A stretch of 64,000 nucleotides of DNA, taken from assembly GCF_000523235.1 (NCBI RefSeq), contig NZ_CP006850.1:6262001-6326000 (forward strand), given 5' to 3'. Positions 42,200-52,176 of the stretch are shown piece by piece (within the stretch, counting starts at the first letter, position 1; every line of letters starts with the position of its first letter). This stretch comes from Nocardia nova SH22a. GTDB lineage: Bacteria; Actinomycetota; Actinomycetes; Mycobacteriales; Mycobacteriaceae. The notes under the pieces are model-generated. The model saw only the letters and a list, made by a program, of their open reading frames with translations. It made no database searches and had not been told where the DNA came from. The position numbers and the translations under genes were made by a program.

Positions 42200-44194
42200 A
42201 TGCGACCGCTCCCGCGTCCCCGCCGACCACAGCCGCCGGCCGTGCTCGCGGTGCTGCTGTCGGTCGTATTCGGATTCGTGCTCGGCTGCTGTGGCCCGGC
42301 GGTGGCCGATCAACCCATGCGTCTGGACAGCTACATCACCGATTCCGCGCAGGCGCTCGACGGTCCGCAGCGCGACACCGTGCAGGCCGCCGTCGACGCG
42401 CTCTACTCCGCGCATCGGGAACGGCTGTGGGTGGTCTACGTCCGCGATTTCGGCGGCCTGGATCCGCGGACCTGGGGTGAACGAACCGCGCAGGCCTCCG
42501 GATTCGGCGACCGCGACGTGCTGCTGTCGATCGCGACCACCGACCGGTCCTACGCGTTCACCGGGGCACTACCGCAGTCGGTCAGCGAATCCGAACTGAA
42601 CTCGCTGCTCACCGACCAGGTCGAACCCCGCCTGCGCAGCGGGCAGTGGGCCGATGCGGCGGTGGCGACCGCGGACGGATTGTCCACGGCCATGGGCGAT
42701 TCCGGTGGTGTGGGGATCTGGCCGCTGATCGTGATCACGCTGATCGTGCTGGGTGTGATCGGCGTGGTGCTCGGCTACTCGCAAGTGCGGCGCCGGGCCC
42801 GCGGCCGCGCGGACGCGGAGGCCGCCCGCGCCGTCGATCCGACCGATACCGCTGCCCTGAACCGGATGCGCCCGGATCTGCTCGACGCGCGCTCCGCGCA
42901 GGTGCTGGTCGACATCGACAACGCGATCCGCGACAGTGCCGAGGAACTCCGGCTGGCCACCGACGAGTTCGGCGCGACCGCCGCCGCCCCGTTCGCCGCC
43001 GCGCTCGAGTCCGCGAAACAGGCGGTAGCACACGCTTTTTCGATCCGGCAGCGACTCGACGACGATATTCCGGAAACCCCGGACGAGCGCCGTGACCTGC
43101 TGATCGAACTGATCTCCACCTGTGGTCGCGCCGATGCCGAACTCGATGCCGAGGTGGCCGAATTCGATGCCATGCGCAATCTGCTCATCGACGCACCGCA
43201 GCGCCTGGACGCCCTCACCCGCGATGTCGTGGATCTCACGGTGCGGGTACCGGCCGCCGAGGAGACACTGCGGAAGCTGCTGGCCGCACAGCCGGAATCG
43301 GTCACCGCGCCCGTGCGCGACAACGTGACGATGGCGCGCGAGCGCATCGGGTTCGCCGAACAGACCATCGAGCAGGGCAGGCGGGCCGCCGCGCAGCCGG
43401 TGGGGCGGCAGGGCGGAGTGGTGGCGGCGATCCGCGGCGCCGAGGCCGCCGTCGCCGCCGCCCGCGCCCTGCTCGATGCGGTCGACACCGCGGACACCGA
43501 TATCACCCAGGCCCGTGCGGGATTACCGGCGGCCGTCGCCGAACTGGACCGCGATCTCGAATCGGCGAACGGGCTCACCGAACACGGCGGCGCCGAACTG
43601 GCCGCCGCGGTCGCCGAGGCCCGCACCGCCCTGACCGCGGCCCGGACCACCGGCGAATCCGATCCCCTCGGCGCCTTCCGGCGCGCGGTGGCGGCCGATA
43701 CCGCACTCGACAAGGCCGTCGCCGCGGCCGGTGAACGCAAACTCGCCACCGACCAGGTGCGCCGCCGCCTGGATCAGGCGATGACCGCGGCCGCGACCCA
43801 GGTCCGGGCGGCGAGCGACTACATCGGCACCCGCCGCGGCGGGATCGACGCCGCACCTCGCACCCGCCTCGCCGAGGCACAACGCAACCTCGAACGAGCA
43901 CAGCAGCTTTCGGGCACCGATCCGCAGGGCGCGCTCACCGCCGCTCAGCAGGCGGCCGACCTGGCCACCCGGGCGCTGGCCGCCGCGCAGGCCGATGTGC
44001 GCGATTGGCAGGCGCGGCAGCCGGTTTCGGGCACCTCACAGGCCGGTGCGGTCCTCGGCGGCATCCTCATCGACAGTCTGTTGCGCGGTGCCGGCGGATA
44101 CCGCGGCCGGTCGATGGGCGGATCGAGTTGGGGTCCCGCCTCTTTCGGCGGTTCGGACGGGTCGCGCCGGATCAGCCGCGGCGGACGTTTCTGA
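42200..44194 (+). CDS. TPM-domain membrane protein with long helical tail (Rv2345-like)
   Basis: 664 aa. Signal or anchor helix at ~14-35, TPM domain ~38-165 (YITDSAQALDGPQRDTVQAAVDAL, LWVVYVRDFGGLDPRTW, DVLLSIATTDRSYAFTGALP), one transmembrane helix ~174-193 (PLIVITLIVLGVIGVVLGY). A ~400-residue Ala-rich helical/coiled-coil region follows, and the C-terminus is Gly/Ser-rich (GGYRGRSMGGSSWGPASFGG). From memory this matches M. tuberculosis Rv2345 beside dgt. TPM domains have been tied to membrane-protein quality control and photosystem assembly; here the role is unknown. Confidence 0.88.
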   Translation: MRPLPRPRRPQPPAVLAVLLSVVFGFVLGCCGPAVADQPMRLDSYITDSAQALDGPQRDTVQAAVDALYSAHRERLWVVYVRDFGGLDPRTWGERTAQASGFGDRDVLLSIATTDRSYAFTGALPQSVSESELNSLLTDQVEPRLRSGQWADAAVATADGLSTAMGDSGGVGIWPLIVITLIVLGVIGVVLGYSQVRRRARGRADAEAARAVDPTDTAALNRMRPDLLDARSAQVLVDIDNAIRDSAEELRLATDEFGATAAAPFAAALESAKQAVAHAFSIRQRLDDDIPETPDERRDLLIELISTCGRADAELDAEVAEFDAMRNLLIDAPQRLDALTRDVVDLTVRVPAAEETLRKLLAAQPESVTAPVRDNVTMARERIGFAEQTIEQGRRAAAQPVGRQGGVVAAIRGAEAAVAAARALLDAVDTADTDITQARAGLPAAVAELDRDLESANGLTEHGGAELAAAVAEARTALTAARTTGESDPLGAFRRAVAADTALDKAVAAAGERKLATDQVRRRLDQAMTAAATQVRAASDYIGTRRGGIDAAPRTRLAEAQRNLERAQQLSGTDPQGALTAAQQAADLATRALAAAQADVRDWQARQPVSGTSQAGAVLGGILIDSLLRGAGGYRGRSMGGSSWGPASFGGSDGSRRISRGGRF

Positions 44195-44204
44195 GATTCG
44201 CGGC

Positions 44205-44630
44205 TCAGGAGGCCGACGGCACGGACTCACCGGACCGGGTGGCCAGCCACTGCTGGATCTCGATCAGATTGCCCTCCGGATCCCGCAGATACGCGCAGCG
44301 CAGCCGGCCGTCGTACTCGATCGGCTCACCGAGGACGTCCGCGCCGCGCCGCCCGAGTTCGCCGAGGAAGCTCGTCAGATCGTCCACCCGCAGCGACACC
44401 ATCGCCGCGTCCGCACCGAGACCGTCCGACGCAGGGCGCAGGACGGTGCCGAGCGTCGCGGCCAGATCCGCCCGATTATGCAGGGCCAGCGCGCTACCCA
44501 GCTCGGGTTTGAAAGCGATATACGGTGGGCGCGGGTCGTCGACCTGCGGAGTGAGACCGATGACGTCGCGATAGAAACTCACACAGCCGGCGAAATCGGA
44601 GACGAGCAGACGGATCTGAGTCAGGTGCAC
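44205..44630 (-). CDS. VOC-family (glyoxalase-fold) protein
   Basis: 141 aa, GTG start. Paired beta-alpha-beta-beta-beta units: IRLLVSDFAGCVSFYRDVIGL ... PPYIAFKPELGSALALH and MVSLRVDDLTSFLGELGRRG ... LRCAYLRDPEGNLIEIQQW. The EIQQ glutamate is the usual metal ligand. VOC members include glyoxalase I, dioxygenases and resistance proteins. No neighbour gives a substrate. It lies between the TPM gene (convergent, 10-bp gap) and the response regulator. Confidence 0.87.
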   Translation of the reverse strand: MHLTQIRLLVSDFAGCVSFYRDVIGLTPQVDDPRPPYIAFKPELGSALALHNRADLAATLGTVLRPASDGLGADAAMVSLRVDDLTSFLGELGRRGADVLGEPIEYDGRLRCAYLRDPEGNLIEIQQWLATRSGESVPSAS

Positions 44631-44650
44631 ACCGGCAATCTACGCCGCGC

Positions 44651-45256
44651 TCACAACCAGCCGAGACGTTCGGCGGAGCGGACGGCCTCGGCCCGGGTGC
44701 GGGTGCCGGTCTTGCCGATGGCCGCCGACAGGTGGTTGCGGACCGTGCCTTCGGACAGGTGCAGTCGCTTCGCGATCACCGCCGCCGTCGAGCCGTCGGC
44801 CGCGGCGGCCAGGACCTCTCGTTCGCGGGCCGTCAGCGGTGACGTTCCGGCCGTGAGGGTTTCGGTGGCCAGTGCCGGATCGACCACTCGCAGCCCCATG
44901 TGCACGCGGCGCACGGCATCGGCCAGTTCGCGCGCGGGCGTGTCCTTGACGACGAATCCGTCGGCCCCGGCGTCGATGGCGCGGCGCAGGTAGCCGGGCC
45001 GTCCGAAGGTGGTGACCATCAAAATGCGCAGGGCCGGGAATTCCGCGCGCAGCTGCGCGGCCACCGAAATACCATCCATTCCGGGCATTTCGACATCGAG
45101 CAGGGCCACGTCGGGATCGGTGCGCCGCACCGCGTCGGCGACCTCGTCACCGCGCCCGACCTCGGCGACCACCTCCAGATCCGCTTCGAGACCCAGCAGT
45201 GCCGCCAGCGCGCCCCGGACCAGGGCCTGGTCGTCGGCGAGCAACAGCCGGATCAC
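44651..45256 (-). CDS. NarL/LuxR-type response regulator
   Basis: 201 aa from a GTG at 45256 (VIRLLLADDQALV). Receiver domain with acidic pair ADDQ, phospho-acceptor in DVALLDVEMPGMDG and Lys in VVKDTPARELADA. A LuxR-type HTH follows (LTAREREVLAAAADGSTAAVIAKRLHLSEGTVRNHLSAAIGKTG). Partner of the histidine kinase upstream, though 200 bp separate the two genes, unusually far for such a pair. Probably regulates the ABC exporter genes 46748-48461. Confidence 0.93.
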   Translation of the reverse strand: MIRLLLADDQALVRGALAALLGLEADLEVVAEVGRGDEVADAVRRTDPDVALLDVEMPGMDGISVAAQLRAEFPALRILMVTTFGRPGYLRRAIDAGADGFVVKDTPARELADAVRRVHMGLRVVDPALATETLTAGTSPLTAREREVLAAAADGSTAAVIAKRLHLSEGTVRNHLSAAIGKTGTRTRAEAVRSAERLGWL

Positions 45257-45456
45257 CGCGCACCGCCCCGCGCCGCCGGTCGGATTCCGCTCGTCGCTCC
45301 TCGCACATCTGAGACGATAACCGCCGCCCGGGATCTCCGGACGCTGCGGGCGGAGATCGCCGGGGCATCGGCACCGTCTCATCACCCGCCGTGGATGATG
45401 TGCCGGATGCGTCTACAACGGTCCGGACCCGTTCGTGCGGACGGTCGGCCCGGAAC

Positions 45457-46665
45457 TCAGTTCGGCACCGGGTCCGAATACCGGGCGGCGACGCTCACCC
45501 CACCGCCATCGGACGCCGTGACGCTCAGACTGCCGCCGTCGGCGCGCACCCGTTCGCGCAATCCGGTGAGACCCGAGCCCAGGGGCTTGTCCTGTAAACC
45601 CGTTCCGTCGTCGGCTATTTCGATGTGCGTCGCATCGGCGCGCACCCAGCAGTGCCGTGCGCCGCTGTGCCGGACGATATTGGTGACCGCTTCTCGCAGT
45701 ACCCACGCGAAGGTCTCGGCATGCGGCGAGTTCACCGCCGCGGCGTCGGGCAGATCGGCCTCGATACCCGCGGCGTGCAAGGCGGTGCGGGCATTGGCCA
45801 GTTCTCCGGCCAGAGTCACCTCGCGCAGCCCGCCGACGGTGTCGCGCACCCCGGCGAGGGCTTCGCGCGCCAGCCGCTCCACATCGGCCATCTCCTGCCC
45901 TGCCCGCACCGGATCGGTGGCCAGCAGCCGTTGTGCCAGTTCGGTTTTCACGGTGATGACGGTCAGCGAATGGCCCAGGATGTCGTGCACGTCGCGGGCC
46001 ACCCGGCTGCGTTCCTCGACGATGGCGAGTTCGCCCTGCTGACGCCGAGTCAGCTCGCGCAGCTGGCCGCGCCGCGTCCCGACCTCCCGGCCGACCCACA
46101 TCAGTACCGGGACGAACGCGAAGTACAAGGGCACGGTGCCGTAGTGCAGCGCGGGTATCAGTGTCGAGCCGACCATCAGGGCCGACACGGTCGCGACCAC
46201 GCGACCGGATATACGGGGCGGAAACACGAACACCGCAGCCACGGCGACATAGATCAGAGTGGGCAGTGCGGTCAGCCCGAGCAGTGCGGTTTCCGCGAAC
46301 GACAACACCGCCAGCGCGCCGATCGCGGCCCAGCGCAACCGATCCCGTCGCGGGTCCGCGTATTCGTGGTGGACCTCGTCCCAGTCGGGCTGGCGCAGCG
46401 GACCCATGGTGGTGGCGATGAGCGTCCAGAAGAACAGCAGGAAGGTTCCGGCGAGCACCGCCTGCCAGTGTCGACCGTCGTGCCAGGCGCCGGTGACGCC
46501 GCCGACCAGATAGATCAGCCACGCTATCGCCAGCAGTCCGCCGAAGAAGAACCGCCGACGCTCGACACCGCGCCGGTCGGTCACGGTGCGATCGATCGTC
46601 CGTCCCGCCAACCGGTCCAGCACCGCTGCCACGGGCCGATTCCATGCGGGTCCGGGTACCGTCAC
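45457..46665 (-). CDS. DesK-type sensor histidine kinase
   Basis: 402 aa from a GTG at 46665 (GGGAGG upstream) rather than the ATG 33 codons earlier. About 5-6 membrane helices (residues ~40-190) are followed by the HisKA_3 dimerisation domain SRVARDVHDILGHSLTVI with phospho-acceptor His, and an HATPase with N-box EAVTNIVRHSGARHCWV and G-box IADDGTGLQDKPLGSGL. The small membrane-embedded sensor fits envelope or lipid sensing as in DesK/LiaS. Operon order: ABC ATPase, permease, kinase, regulator. Confidence 0.93.
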   Translation of the reverse strand: MTVPGPAWNRPVAAVLDRLAGRTIDRTVTDRRGVERRRFFFGGLLAIAWLIYLVGGVTGAWHDGRHWQAVLAGTFLLFFWTLIATTMGPLRQPDWDEVHHEYADPRRDRLRWAAIGALAVLSFAETALLGLTALPTLIYVAVAAVFVFPPRISGRVVATVSALMVGSTLIPALHYGTVPLYFAFVPVLMWVGREVGTRRGQLRELTRRQQGELAIVEERSRVARDVHDILGHSLTVITVKTELAQRLLATDPVRAGQEMADVERLAREALAGVRDTVGGLREVTLAGELANARTALHAAGIEADLPDAAAVNSPHAETFAWVLREAVTNIVRHSGARHCWVRADATHIEIADDGTGLQDKPLGSGLTGLRERVRADGGSLSVTASDGGGVSVAARYSDPVPN

Positions 46666-46747
46666 TCGCCGCCTCCCGCCCTGGTCATCGCCACCATCCA
46701 CCGACGCTACCGCACCGTCCGCCGGAGCGGACGGTGCGGCGGACAGC

Positions 46748-47524
46748 TCAGCGCGCGGTGTCACGCCGGAACATCACCGCGGCGCCGAGTCCGAACAGTG
46801 CCGTCCAGACCACCACGTTCAGCACTCCCACCGCGGCCGAGGCGGCACTGGTGTCTCCCAGCGGCAGCCGGGCCAGTGTCGCGACGCCGTTGGTCGGCAG
46901 GATCCGCGAGGCCGTCTCGGCCCAGCCGTGCATCGGGAAGAACAGCCCACCGCCGAACGACAGCAGCGCGACCACCGAACTGAGAATCTGCGTGACGTTC
47001 TCCGACGGCAGCAGATAGCCCATGAACAGTCCGAAGGCGGCGAACACCACGGAGGTCAGCCAGGCCAGCAGGAAACAGGACACCCACGCGGCCGCGCTCA
47101 TCGGCGTGCCGAGCACGGCGCCGACGATGAAAACGGCGGCGACCGAGGCGAATCCGAGTGTCATGGCGCAGAGCAGTTTGGTGACGACGTAGGCGGCGGG
47201 GCTCAGCGGGGTCAGCCGTAGCTGGCGCGCCCAGCCCGCGGCCCGCTCCACCGCGACGGCCGCACCGCCGGTGGTGGTGGCCAGCATGGCGCCGTAGACC
47301 GCGACCGACACCATGACGAAGGCGCTCATGGTGGTCGATCCGTAGTTCTCGGTGCGGGCCCAGGATTGGCCGCCGATGACGAGGAACAGCACCGCGGGCA
47401 TCACCAGCGCGAAGATCACGGTGCGCCGGTTGCGCAGGATGCGGCGCAGTTCGATGAGCAGGAAGGCCCGGCTGAAACCCCCGAGTGCGGGACGTGTGGC
47501 GGGCGGGGCGGTCACAGTGGTCAT
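46748..47524 (-). CDS. ABC-2 type exporter permease
   Basis: 258 aa with six predicted helices: RAFLLIELRRILRNRRTVIFALVMPAVLFLVIGG segment, AFVMVSVAVYGAMLATTTGG, LRLTPLSPAAYVVTKLL, LGFASVAAVFIVGAVLG, and others. Typical ABC-2 permease as found with DesK-type two-component systems. It starts one base before the ATPase stop region (2-bp spacing), so both make one exporter. Substrate unknown; possibly a lipid or cell-wall-active compound. Confidence 0.9.
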   Translation of the reverse strand: MTTVTAPPATRPALGGFSRAFLLIELRRILRNRRTVIFALVMPAVLFLVIGGQSWARTENYGSTTMSAFVMVSVAVYGAMLATTTGGAAVAVERAAGWARQLRLTPLSPAAYVVTKLLCAMTLGFASVAAVFIVGAVLGTPMSAAAWVSCFLLAWLTSVVFAAFGLFMGYLLPSENVTQILSSVVALLSFGGGLFFPMHGWAETASRILPTNGVATLARLPLGDTSAASAAVGVLNVVVWTALFGLGAAVMFRRDTAR

Positions 47525-47525
47525 C

Positions 47526-48461
47526 TCAGTGATCTCCGGTCAGTGCGAGGAAGGCGTCTTCGAGGTTGTGGCCGGTGATCTCCAGATCGACCGCCGACGT
47601 CGCGGTGAGCAGATAGCGGGCCACGGCATCGGAATCCTTGCCGTGCACCAGCACTCGGTCCCCGCGCAGCTCCACCCGGTCCACCCCCGGAATGCCCTGC
47701 AACTGCACCGGATCGGCATCCGGCAGCGTGGCCGAGACGGTGCGGCCGGAGGCCAGATTCTTCACCGCCGCGGCACTGCCGTCGGCGACGACCTTCCCGT
47801 TGCGCACCAGCACGATCCGGTCGGCGTAGGCGTCGGCCTCGTCGAGGTAGTGGGTGGCGAAGACGACGGTGCGGCCCTGGCGGGCGTCGGCGCGGATGGC
47901 GCCCCAGAACTCCCGGCGGCCCTCCACGTCCATGCCGGTGGTCGGCTCGTCGAGGATCAGCAGTTCCGGATCGGGCAGCAGGGCCAGTGCGAAGCGCAGC
48001 CGCTGCTGCTGTCCGCCCGAGCACTTGCCGACCGGCCGATCGGCGATACCGTCGATTCCGGCCCGCATCAGCACCTCGGTGACCGGCCGGGACCGCCGGT
48101 GCAGTGCCGCGACCGCGCGGACGGTGTCGCCCACGCTCAGGTCCGGCAGCAGGCCACCGGATTGCAGCACCGCCGAAATACGGCCCGCCGCAACAGCATC
48201 CGACGGCGTGCCGCCGAGGATCCGGACGCCGCCGGAATCCGGGCGCTGCAGGCCCAGCATCATGTCGATGCTGGTGGATTTCCCGGCGCCGTTGGGGCCG
48301 AGGAACGCCACCACCTCACCGGCGGTGACGGTCAGGTCCAGTCCGGACACCGCGTGGACGGGCCCGGAAGCGCCGCGGAAGCTCTTGCTCAGCCCGCGAA
48401 GCTCGATCACCGGTGCGGCGGCGACCCGTTCCGCCGCACCTGATGTCATTGCCGATGTCAT
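47526..48461 (-). CDS. ABC-2 exporter ATPase
   Basis: 311 aa. Walker A LGPNGAGKSTSIDMM, Q-loop AVLQSGGLLPDLSV, signature CSGGQQQRLRFALALLPDPELLILDEPTTGMD (with Walker B), H-loop FATHYLDEADAYADRI. The Cys at the first signature position (KCSGGQ) replaces the usual Leu. The C-terminal ~80 residues are the DrrA-like extension. First gene of the exporter plus two-component operon. An alternative ATG is four codons inside. Confidence 0.93.
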   Translation of the reverse strand: MTSAMTSGAAERVAAAPVIELRGLSKSFRGASGPVHAVSGLDLTVTAGEVVAFLGPNGAGKSTSIDMMLGLQRPDSGGVRILGGTPSDAVAAGRISAVLQSGGLLPDLSVGDTVRAVAALHRRSRPVTEVLMRAGIDGIADRPVGKCSGGQQQRLRFALALLPDPELLILDEPTTGMDVEGRREFWGAIRADARQGRTVVFATHYLDEADAYADRIVLVRNGKVVADGSAAAVKNLASGRTVSATLPDADPVQLQGIPGVDRVELRGDRVLVHGKDSDAVARYLLTATSAVDLEITGHNLEDAFLALTGDH

Positions 48462-48539
48462 GGTTCCACTGTCGCGCCGAGCGGGCCGTCGTACCCGGCC
48501 CGAGCGTCACGACCTCGCCATGACAGATGTCACGGGTGC

Positions 48540-49460
48540 TCAGGGCAGCAATACGATCTTGCCCCGGGTGTGGCCGCGTTCGAGTTCGGCGAAGGCGTCG
48601 CGGACCGCGGTGAGCGGGTAGGTGGCGGCGATCGGAATCCGCAGCGTCCCGGCGGCGGCCGAGTCCGCGAGTTCGGCCAGGACGTCGATGGTGCCGCCGG
48701 CGGCGTTGCCCTCGGTCTTGACCCCGTACTTCTCCGCCGCCGCGAAATCGATGATGGTGTCGATGCGTTCGGGTTTCACCCCGAGTTCCAGCGCCAGTTC
48801 CACGTAGCCGCTGCCGAAGGTGTCGATGAACGCGTCGATCCCGCCCGGCACGAGAGCACGGATGCGGTCGGCCAGGCCGTCGCCGTATTCGACCGCCACC
48901 GCGCCGAGCCCGCGCAGATACTCCTGGTTGTCCGGCCCGGCGATGCCGATCACCGTCACCCCGCGAGCCCGGAGCAGTTGCACCACAACGGATCCCACCC
49001 CGCCCGCGGCGCCGGAGACCGCGACCGCATCCCCGGCTTCCGGGACGACCGCCCGCACCGCCGCGAAGGCGGTGGTGCCCGCGACGTACAGCGATCCCGC
49101 GACCTCCCAGGACAGTGCGGCGGGTTTGGGCGTCACCTGCTGGGCCGGTACCACCACCCGGGTGGCATGACTGGACCGCTCCTCGCTGAAGCCCAGCACC
49201 TCGTCGCCGACCGCGAGACCGCTGACCCCGTCACCGAGCGCGGCGATGCGGCCCGCGAAATCGGTGCCCTCACCCGACGGGAAGTCCGCGGGCCACCGCT
49301 CGTGCAGCGCACCGGTGCGGATCTTGGTCTCGCCCGGATTGATACCGGCCGCGACCACGTCCACCGCCACCTGCCCGGGACCGGGCTGTGGATCCGGCAC
49401 TTCGCGCACGTCCAGCACATCGCGATCGCCGTACCGATCGAACCTGACTGCCTGCGCCAT
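48540..49460 (-). CDS. Zinc-independent NADP-dependent quinone oxidoreductase (MDR family)
   Basis: 306 aa from the ATG at 49460 (MAQAVRFDRYGDRDVLDV), with GAAAGGTG upstream. GroES-like part with AAGINPGETKIRTG and GEGTDFAGRIAALG, Rossmann motif VAVSGAAGGVGSVVVQLLRARG (AAxGVG), and C-terminal ELERGHTRGKIVLLP. No zinc ligands are seen. Typical quinone oxidoreductase-like NADPH:enone/quinone reductase of detoxification. Separate from the ABC operon by 78 bp. Confidence 0.87.
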   Translation of the reverse strand: MAQAVRFDRYGDRDVLDVREVPDPQPGPGQVAVDVVAAGINPGETKIRTGALHERWPADFPSGEGTDFAGRIAALGDGVSGLAVGDEVLGFSEERSSHATRVVVPAQQVTPKPAALSWEVAGSLYVAGTTAFAAVRAVVPEAGDAVAVSGAAGGVGSVVVQLLRARGVTVIGIAGPDNQEYLRGLGAVAVEYGDGLADRIRALVPGGIDAFIDTFGSGYVELALELGVKPERIDTIIDFAAAEKYGVKTEGNAAGGTIDVLAELADSAAAGTLRIPIAATYPLTAVRDAFAELERGHTRGKIVLLP

Positions 49461-49615
49461 GACCAGCACCTTTCGTAGGAACCCAGGGAGTCGGGGCGGT
49501 GCCGCGGGATCGGACGCGCACCCCGAACTGCTCAGTGACCGCAACCGCGTCCCGGCCCGCCGTATTTCCGATGTCCGCAGATTCTGGTATGTCCGCTTCT
49601 CTGCGGCGACTACCC

Positions 49616-50596
49616 TCAACGGCCCGGTGTGAACACCTCGAGATGCCCCAATTGCACGAACTCGGATTTCGGGCTCGCGGCCGCCACCGCCTTGCGCAGC
49701 GGTTCGAGTCCCCCGGCATCGCGGGCGGGCTCGGCGAGCGGATAGTCGAAGTCGTCCCAGTGCGTGGGCAGGACGTAGCGGGGATTGCCGACCGCGTTCA
49801 GCATCCGGGCGACGTAATCGCGCACCTTGGCGCCGCCGGTCGGCAGCAGCACCACATCCGGGCGCAACCCCGCCAATTCGCTTTCCACATAGTTGGATCC
49901 ACCGAAATCGAGCACGCTGAACCCGCCACCGCTGACCTGATACGCGAGGGTGCCGCCCTCGACCAGATCGCTGATCACCTGTGGCGGCGGCAGTTTCGCC
50001 GCACCGTAGCCGGGACGTGTTCCGGGATAAGGGATCTGCGCGCGGGGACCGAGCGCGGAGTGCAGCGACCGCAGCACGCGCACGTCGTAGCCGTCGAACC
50101 GGAAATCCTCACCGCCGGTCACCAGCGACAGCTGATCTTCCGGCGCGCCGAGGGCGGCCATCAGATTGAGGTGGGTCTCGGTGCCGAAGACGGTCGCGCC
50201 GGTGCGGCGGGCCAGATACGGCACATCGGTGAGGTGGTCGTAGTGGCCGTGGGTGACCAGGATCAGGTCGGCGCGCAGCTGTCCGGAGTCCAGGTAGGAG
50301 TCGATCAGCTTGGTGTCCACGGAGATCGGCGTCTGCGGATCGGCACCCGCCGCCGAGTAGGTACCGGTGTGGAATCGGGTGAGCCAGGGGTCGATCAGGA
50401 TCGTCTTGTCACCGATCCCGATCTCCCAGCCGTTGTTACCCCACCACCGCAGGGTCATCCCGGGCTTTCCCGGCCCGGCGGCAGGCGCGGCCGTGGTGGT
50501 CTGCGCCGCCGGTTCCTCGGTATTCGCACATGCCGCCGCCAGGACCGCCGCGGCGGCCGTCCCGGCACCCAGCAATCCTCGTCTACTCACCGTCAC
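49616..50596 (-). CDS. Exported MBL-fold hydrolase (UlaG-like) with Tat signal
   Basis: 326 aa, GTG start. Twin-arginine motif SRRGLLG at residues 4-10, hydrophobic stretch, and a possible lipobox LAAAC (Cys about 23), so a Tat-exported lipoprotein is likely. The MBL domain has LRWWGNNGWEIGIGDKTILIDPWL, VTHGHYDHL (HxHxDH), DVVLLPTGG and VLPTHWDDFDYP. UlaG-type MBL enzymes include lactonases and NAPE-PLD-like phosphodiesterases. Alone between the oxidoreductase and glyS. Confidence 0.85.
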   Translation of the reverse strand: MTVSRRGLLGAGTAAAAVLAAACANTEEPAAQTTTAAPAAGPGKPGMTLRWWGNNGWEIGIGDKTILIDPWLTRFHTGTYSAAGADPQTPISVDTKLIDSYLDSGQLRADLILVTHGHYDHLTDVPYLARRTGATVFGTETHLNLMAALGAPEDQLSLVTGGEDFRFDGYDVRVLRSLHSALGPRAQIPYPGTRPGYGAAKLPPPQVISDLVEGGTLAYQVSGGGFSVLDFGGSNYVESELAGLRPDVVLLPTGGAKVRDYVARMLNAVGNPRYVLPTHWDDFDYPLAEPARDAGGLEPLRKAVAAASPKSEFVQLGHLEVFTPGR

Positions 50597-50679
50597 CGCA
50601 ACACGACAGCACAGCGCGCGCGGACGTGTCCACCGGTGGGGCCTCCCATCGCCGAATCGGCGACTCCAGGGAGGCGGCC

Positions 50680-52071
50680 TCAGGCGCCCAGCAGGCGCTG
50701 TGCCAGATATCCCTCGACCTGATCGAGGGCGATGCGCTCCTGGCTCATCGAGTCCCGCTCACGCACGGTGACGGCCTGATCCTCGAGGGTCTCGAAGTCG
50801 ACCGTGATGCAGAACGGGGTACCGATCTCGTCCTGGCGGCGGTAGCGGCGCCCGATCGCCCCGGCATCGTCGAAGTCGACGTTCCAGTTCCGGCGCAGTT
50901 GCGCGGCAAGGTCTTTCGCCTTCGGCGACAGATCGGCATTGCGCGACAACGGAAGTACCGCGGCCTTCACCGGCGCGAGGCGGCGATCCAGGCGCAGCAC
51001 GGTCCGCTTCTCCATGACGCCCTTGGCATTCGGCGCCTCGTCCTCGGTGTAGGCGTCGACGAGGAAGGCCATCAGCGAACGGGTGAGACCGGCCGCGGGC
51101 TCGATCACGTACGGCGTGTAGCGCTCGCCCGAGTTCTGATCGAAGAAGCTCAGATCGGTGCCGGAATGCTCCGAATGGGTCTTCAGATCGAAGTCGGTGC
51201 GGTTGGCGAGACCCTCGAGCTCACCCCACTCGCTGCCCTGGAAGTGGAAGCGGTACTCGATATCGACCGTGCGGGTCGAATAGTGCGAGAGCTTCTCCTT
51301 GGGGTGCTCGTACAGGCGCAGGTTCTCCGGATCGATACCCAGATCCGTGTACCAGGCCAGGCGGGTGTCGATCCAGTACTGGTGCCACTGCTCGTCCTCA
51401 CCCGGCTTGACGAAGAACTCCATCTCCATCTGCTCGAATTCGCGGGTGCGGAAGATGAAGTTGCCGGGGGTGATCTCGTTGCGGAAGCTCTTGCCGATCT
51501 GCGCGATGCCGAACGGCGGCTTCTTGCGCGCGGTGGTCATCACGTTGGCGAAGTTCACGAAGATGCCCTGCGCGGTCTCGGGCCGCAGGTAGTGCAGGCC
51601 CTCCTCGGATTCGATCGGGCCGAGGTAGGTCTTGAGCATCATGTTGAAATCGCGCGGCTCGGTCCACTTGCCGACGGTGCCGCAATCCGGGCAGCCGATC
51701 AGCTCCATCGACACGGTGTCCGGATCGTCGATCTTGTGCTTCTCGGCGTACGCCTCCTGCAGGTGGTCCTGCCGATGCCGCTTGTGGCAGTTCAGGCATT
51801 CCACCAGCGGATCGTTGAACACGCTGACATGTCCGGAGGCCACCCACACCGGCCGCGGCAGGATGATCGAGGAGTCCAGGCCCACCACGTCGTCGCGGCT
51901 GGTGACCATGGCCCGCCACCACTGTTTCTTGATGTTCTCCTTGAGCTCCACACCCAGCGGGCCGTAATCCCACGCCGACTTGGTCCCTCCGTAGATCTCG
52001 CCGCTGGGGTATACCAGACCCCGGCGCTTGGCGAGATTCGCGACGGTGTCGATCTTCGACTTGGGTGCCAC
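50680..52071 (-). CDS. glyS: Glycyl-tRNA synthetase, dimeric (alpha2) type
   Basis: 463 aa, GTG start. Class II aaRS: motif 1 region, motif 2 [26 protein letters not shown], glycine recognition in the N-terminal part ([19 protein letters not shown]) and the C-terminal anticodon-binding domain ([33 protein letters not shown]). The ends [11 protein letters not shown] and [10 protein letters not shown] form a zinc-ribbon-like insert. This is the archaeal/eukaryotic-like single-chain type used by actinobacteria. It is divergent from smtB-zur, as in mycobacteria. Confidence 0.96.
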   Translation of the reverse strand: MAPKSKIDTVANLAKRRGLVYPSGEIYGGTKSAWDYGPLGVELKENIKKQWWRAMVTSRDDVVGLDSSIILPRPVWVASGHVSVFNDPLVECLNCHKRHRQDHLQEAYAEKHKIDDPDTVSMELIGCPDCGTVGKWTEPRDFNMMLKTYLGPIESEEGLHYLRPETAQGIFVNFANVMTTARKKPPFGIAQIGKSFRNEITPGNFIFRTREFEQMEMEFFVKPGEDEQWHQYWIDTRLAWYTDLGIDPENLRLYEHPKEKLSHYSTRTVDIEYRFHFQGSEWGELEGLANRTDFDLKTHSEHSGTDLSFFDQNSGERYTPYVIEPAAGLTRSLMAFLVDAYTEDEAPNAKGVMEKRTVLRLDRRLAPVKAAVLPLSRNADLSPKAKDLAAQLRRNWNVDFDDAGAIGRRYRRQDEIGTPFCITVDFETLEDQAVTVRERDSMSQERIALDQVEGYLAQRLLGA

Positions 52072-52176
52072 GGTGCGAGCTCTCCCTCTGGATGATGGGT
52101 GTGAACGATTCGACCCAGCCTAGCGACACCATGTGGGACGACGCGAAGCAGTATTGGGCGACACGGCCCACACTCC

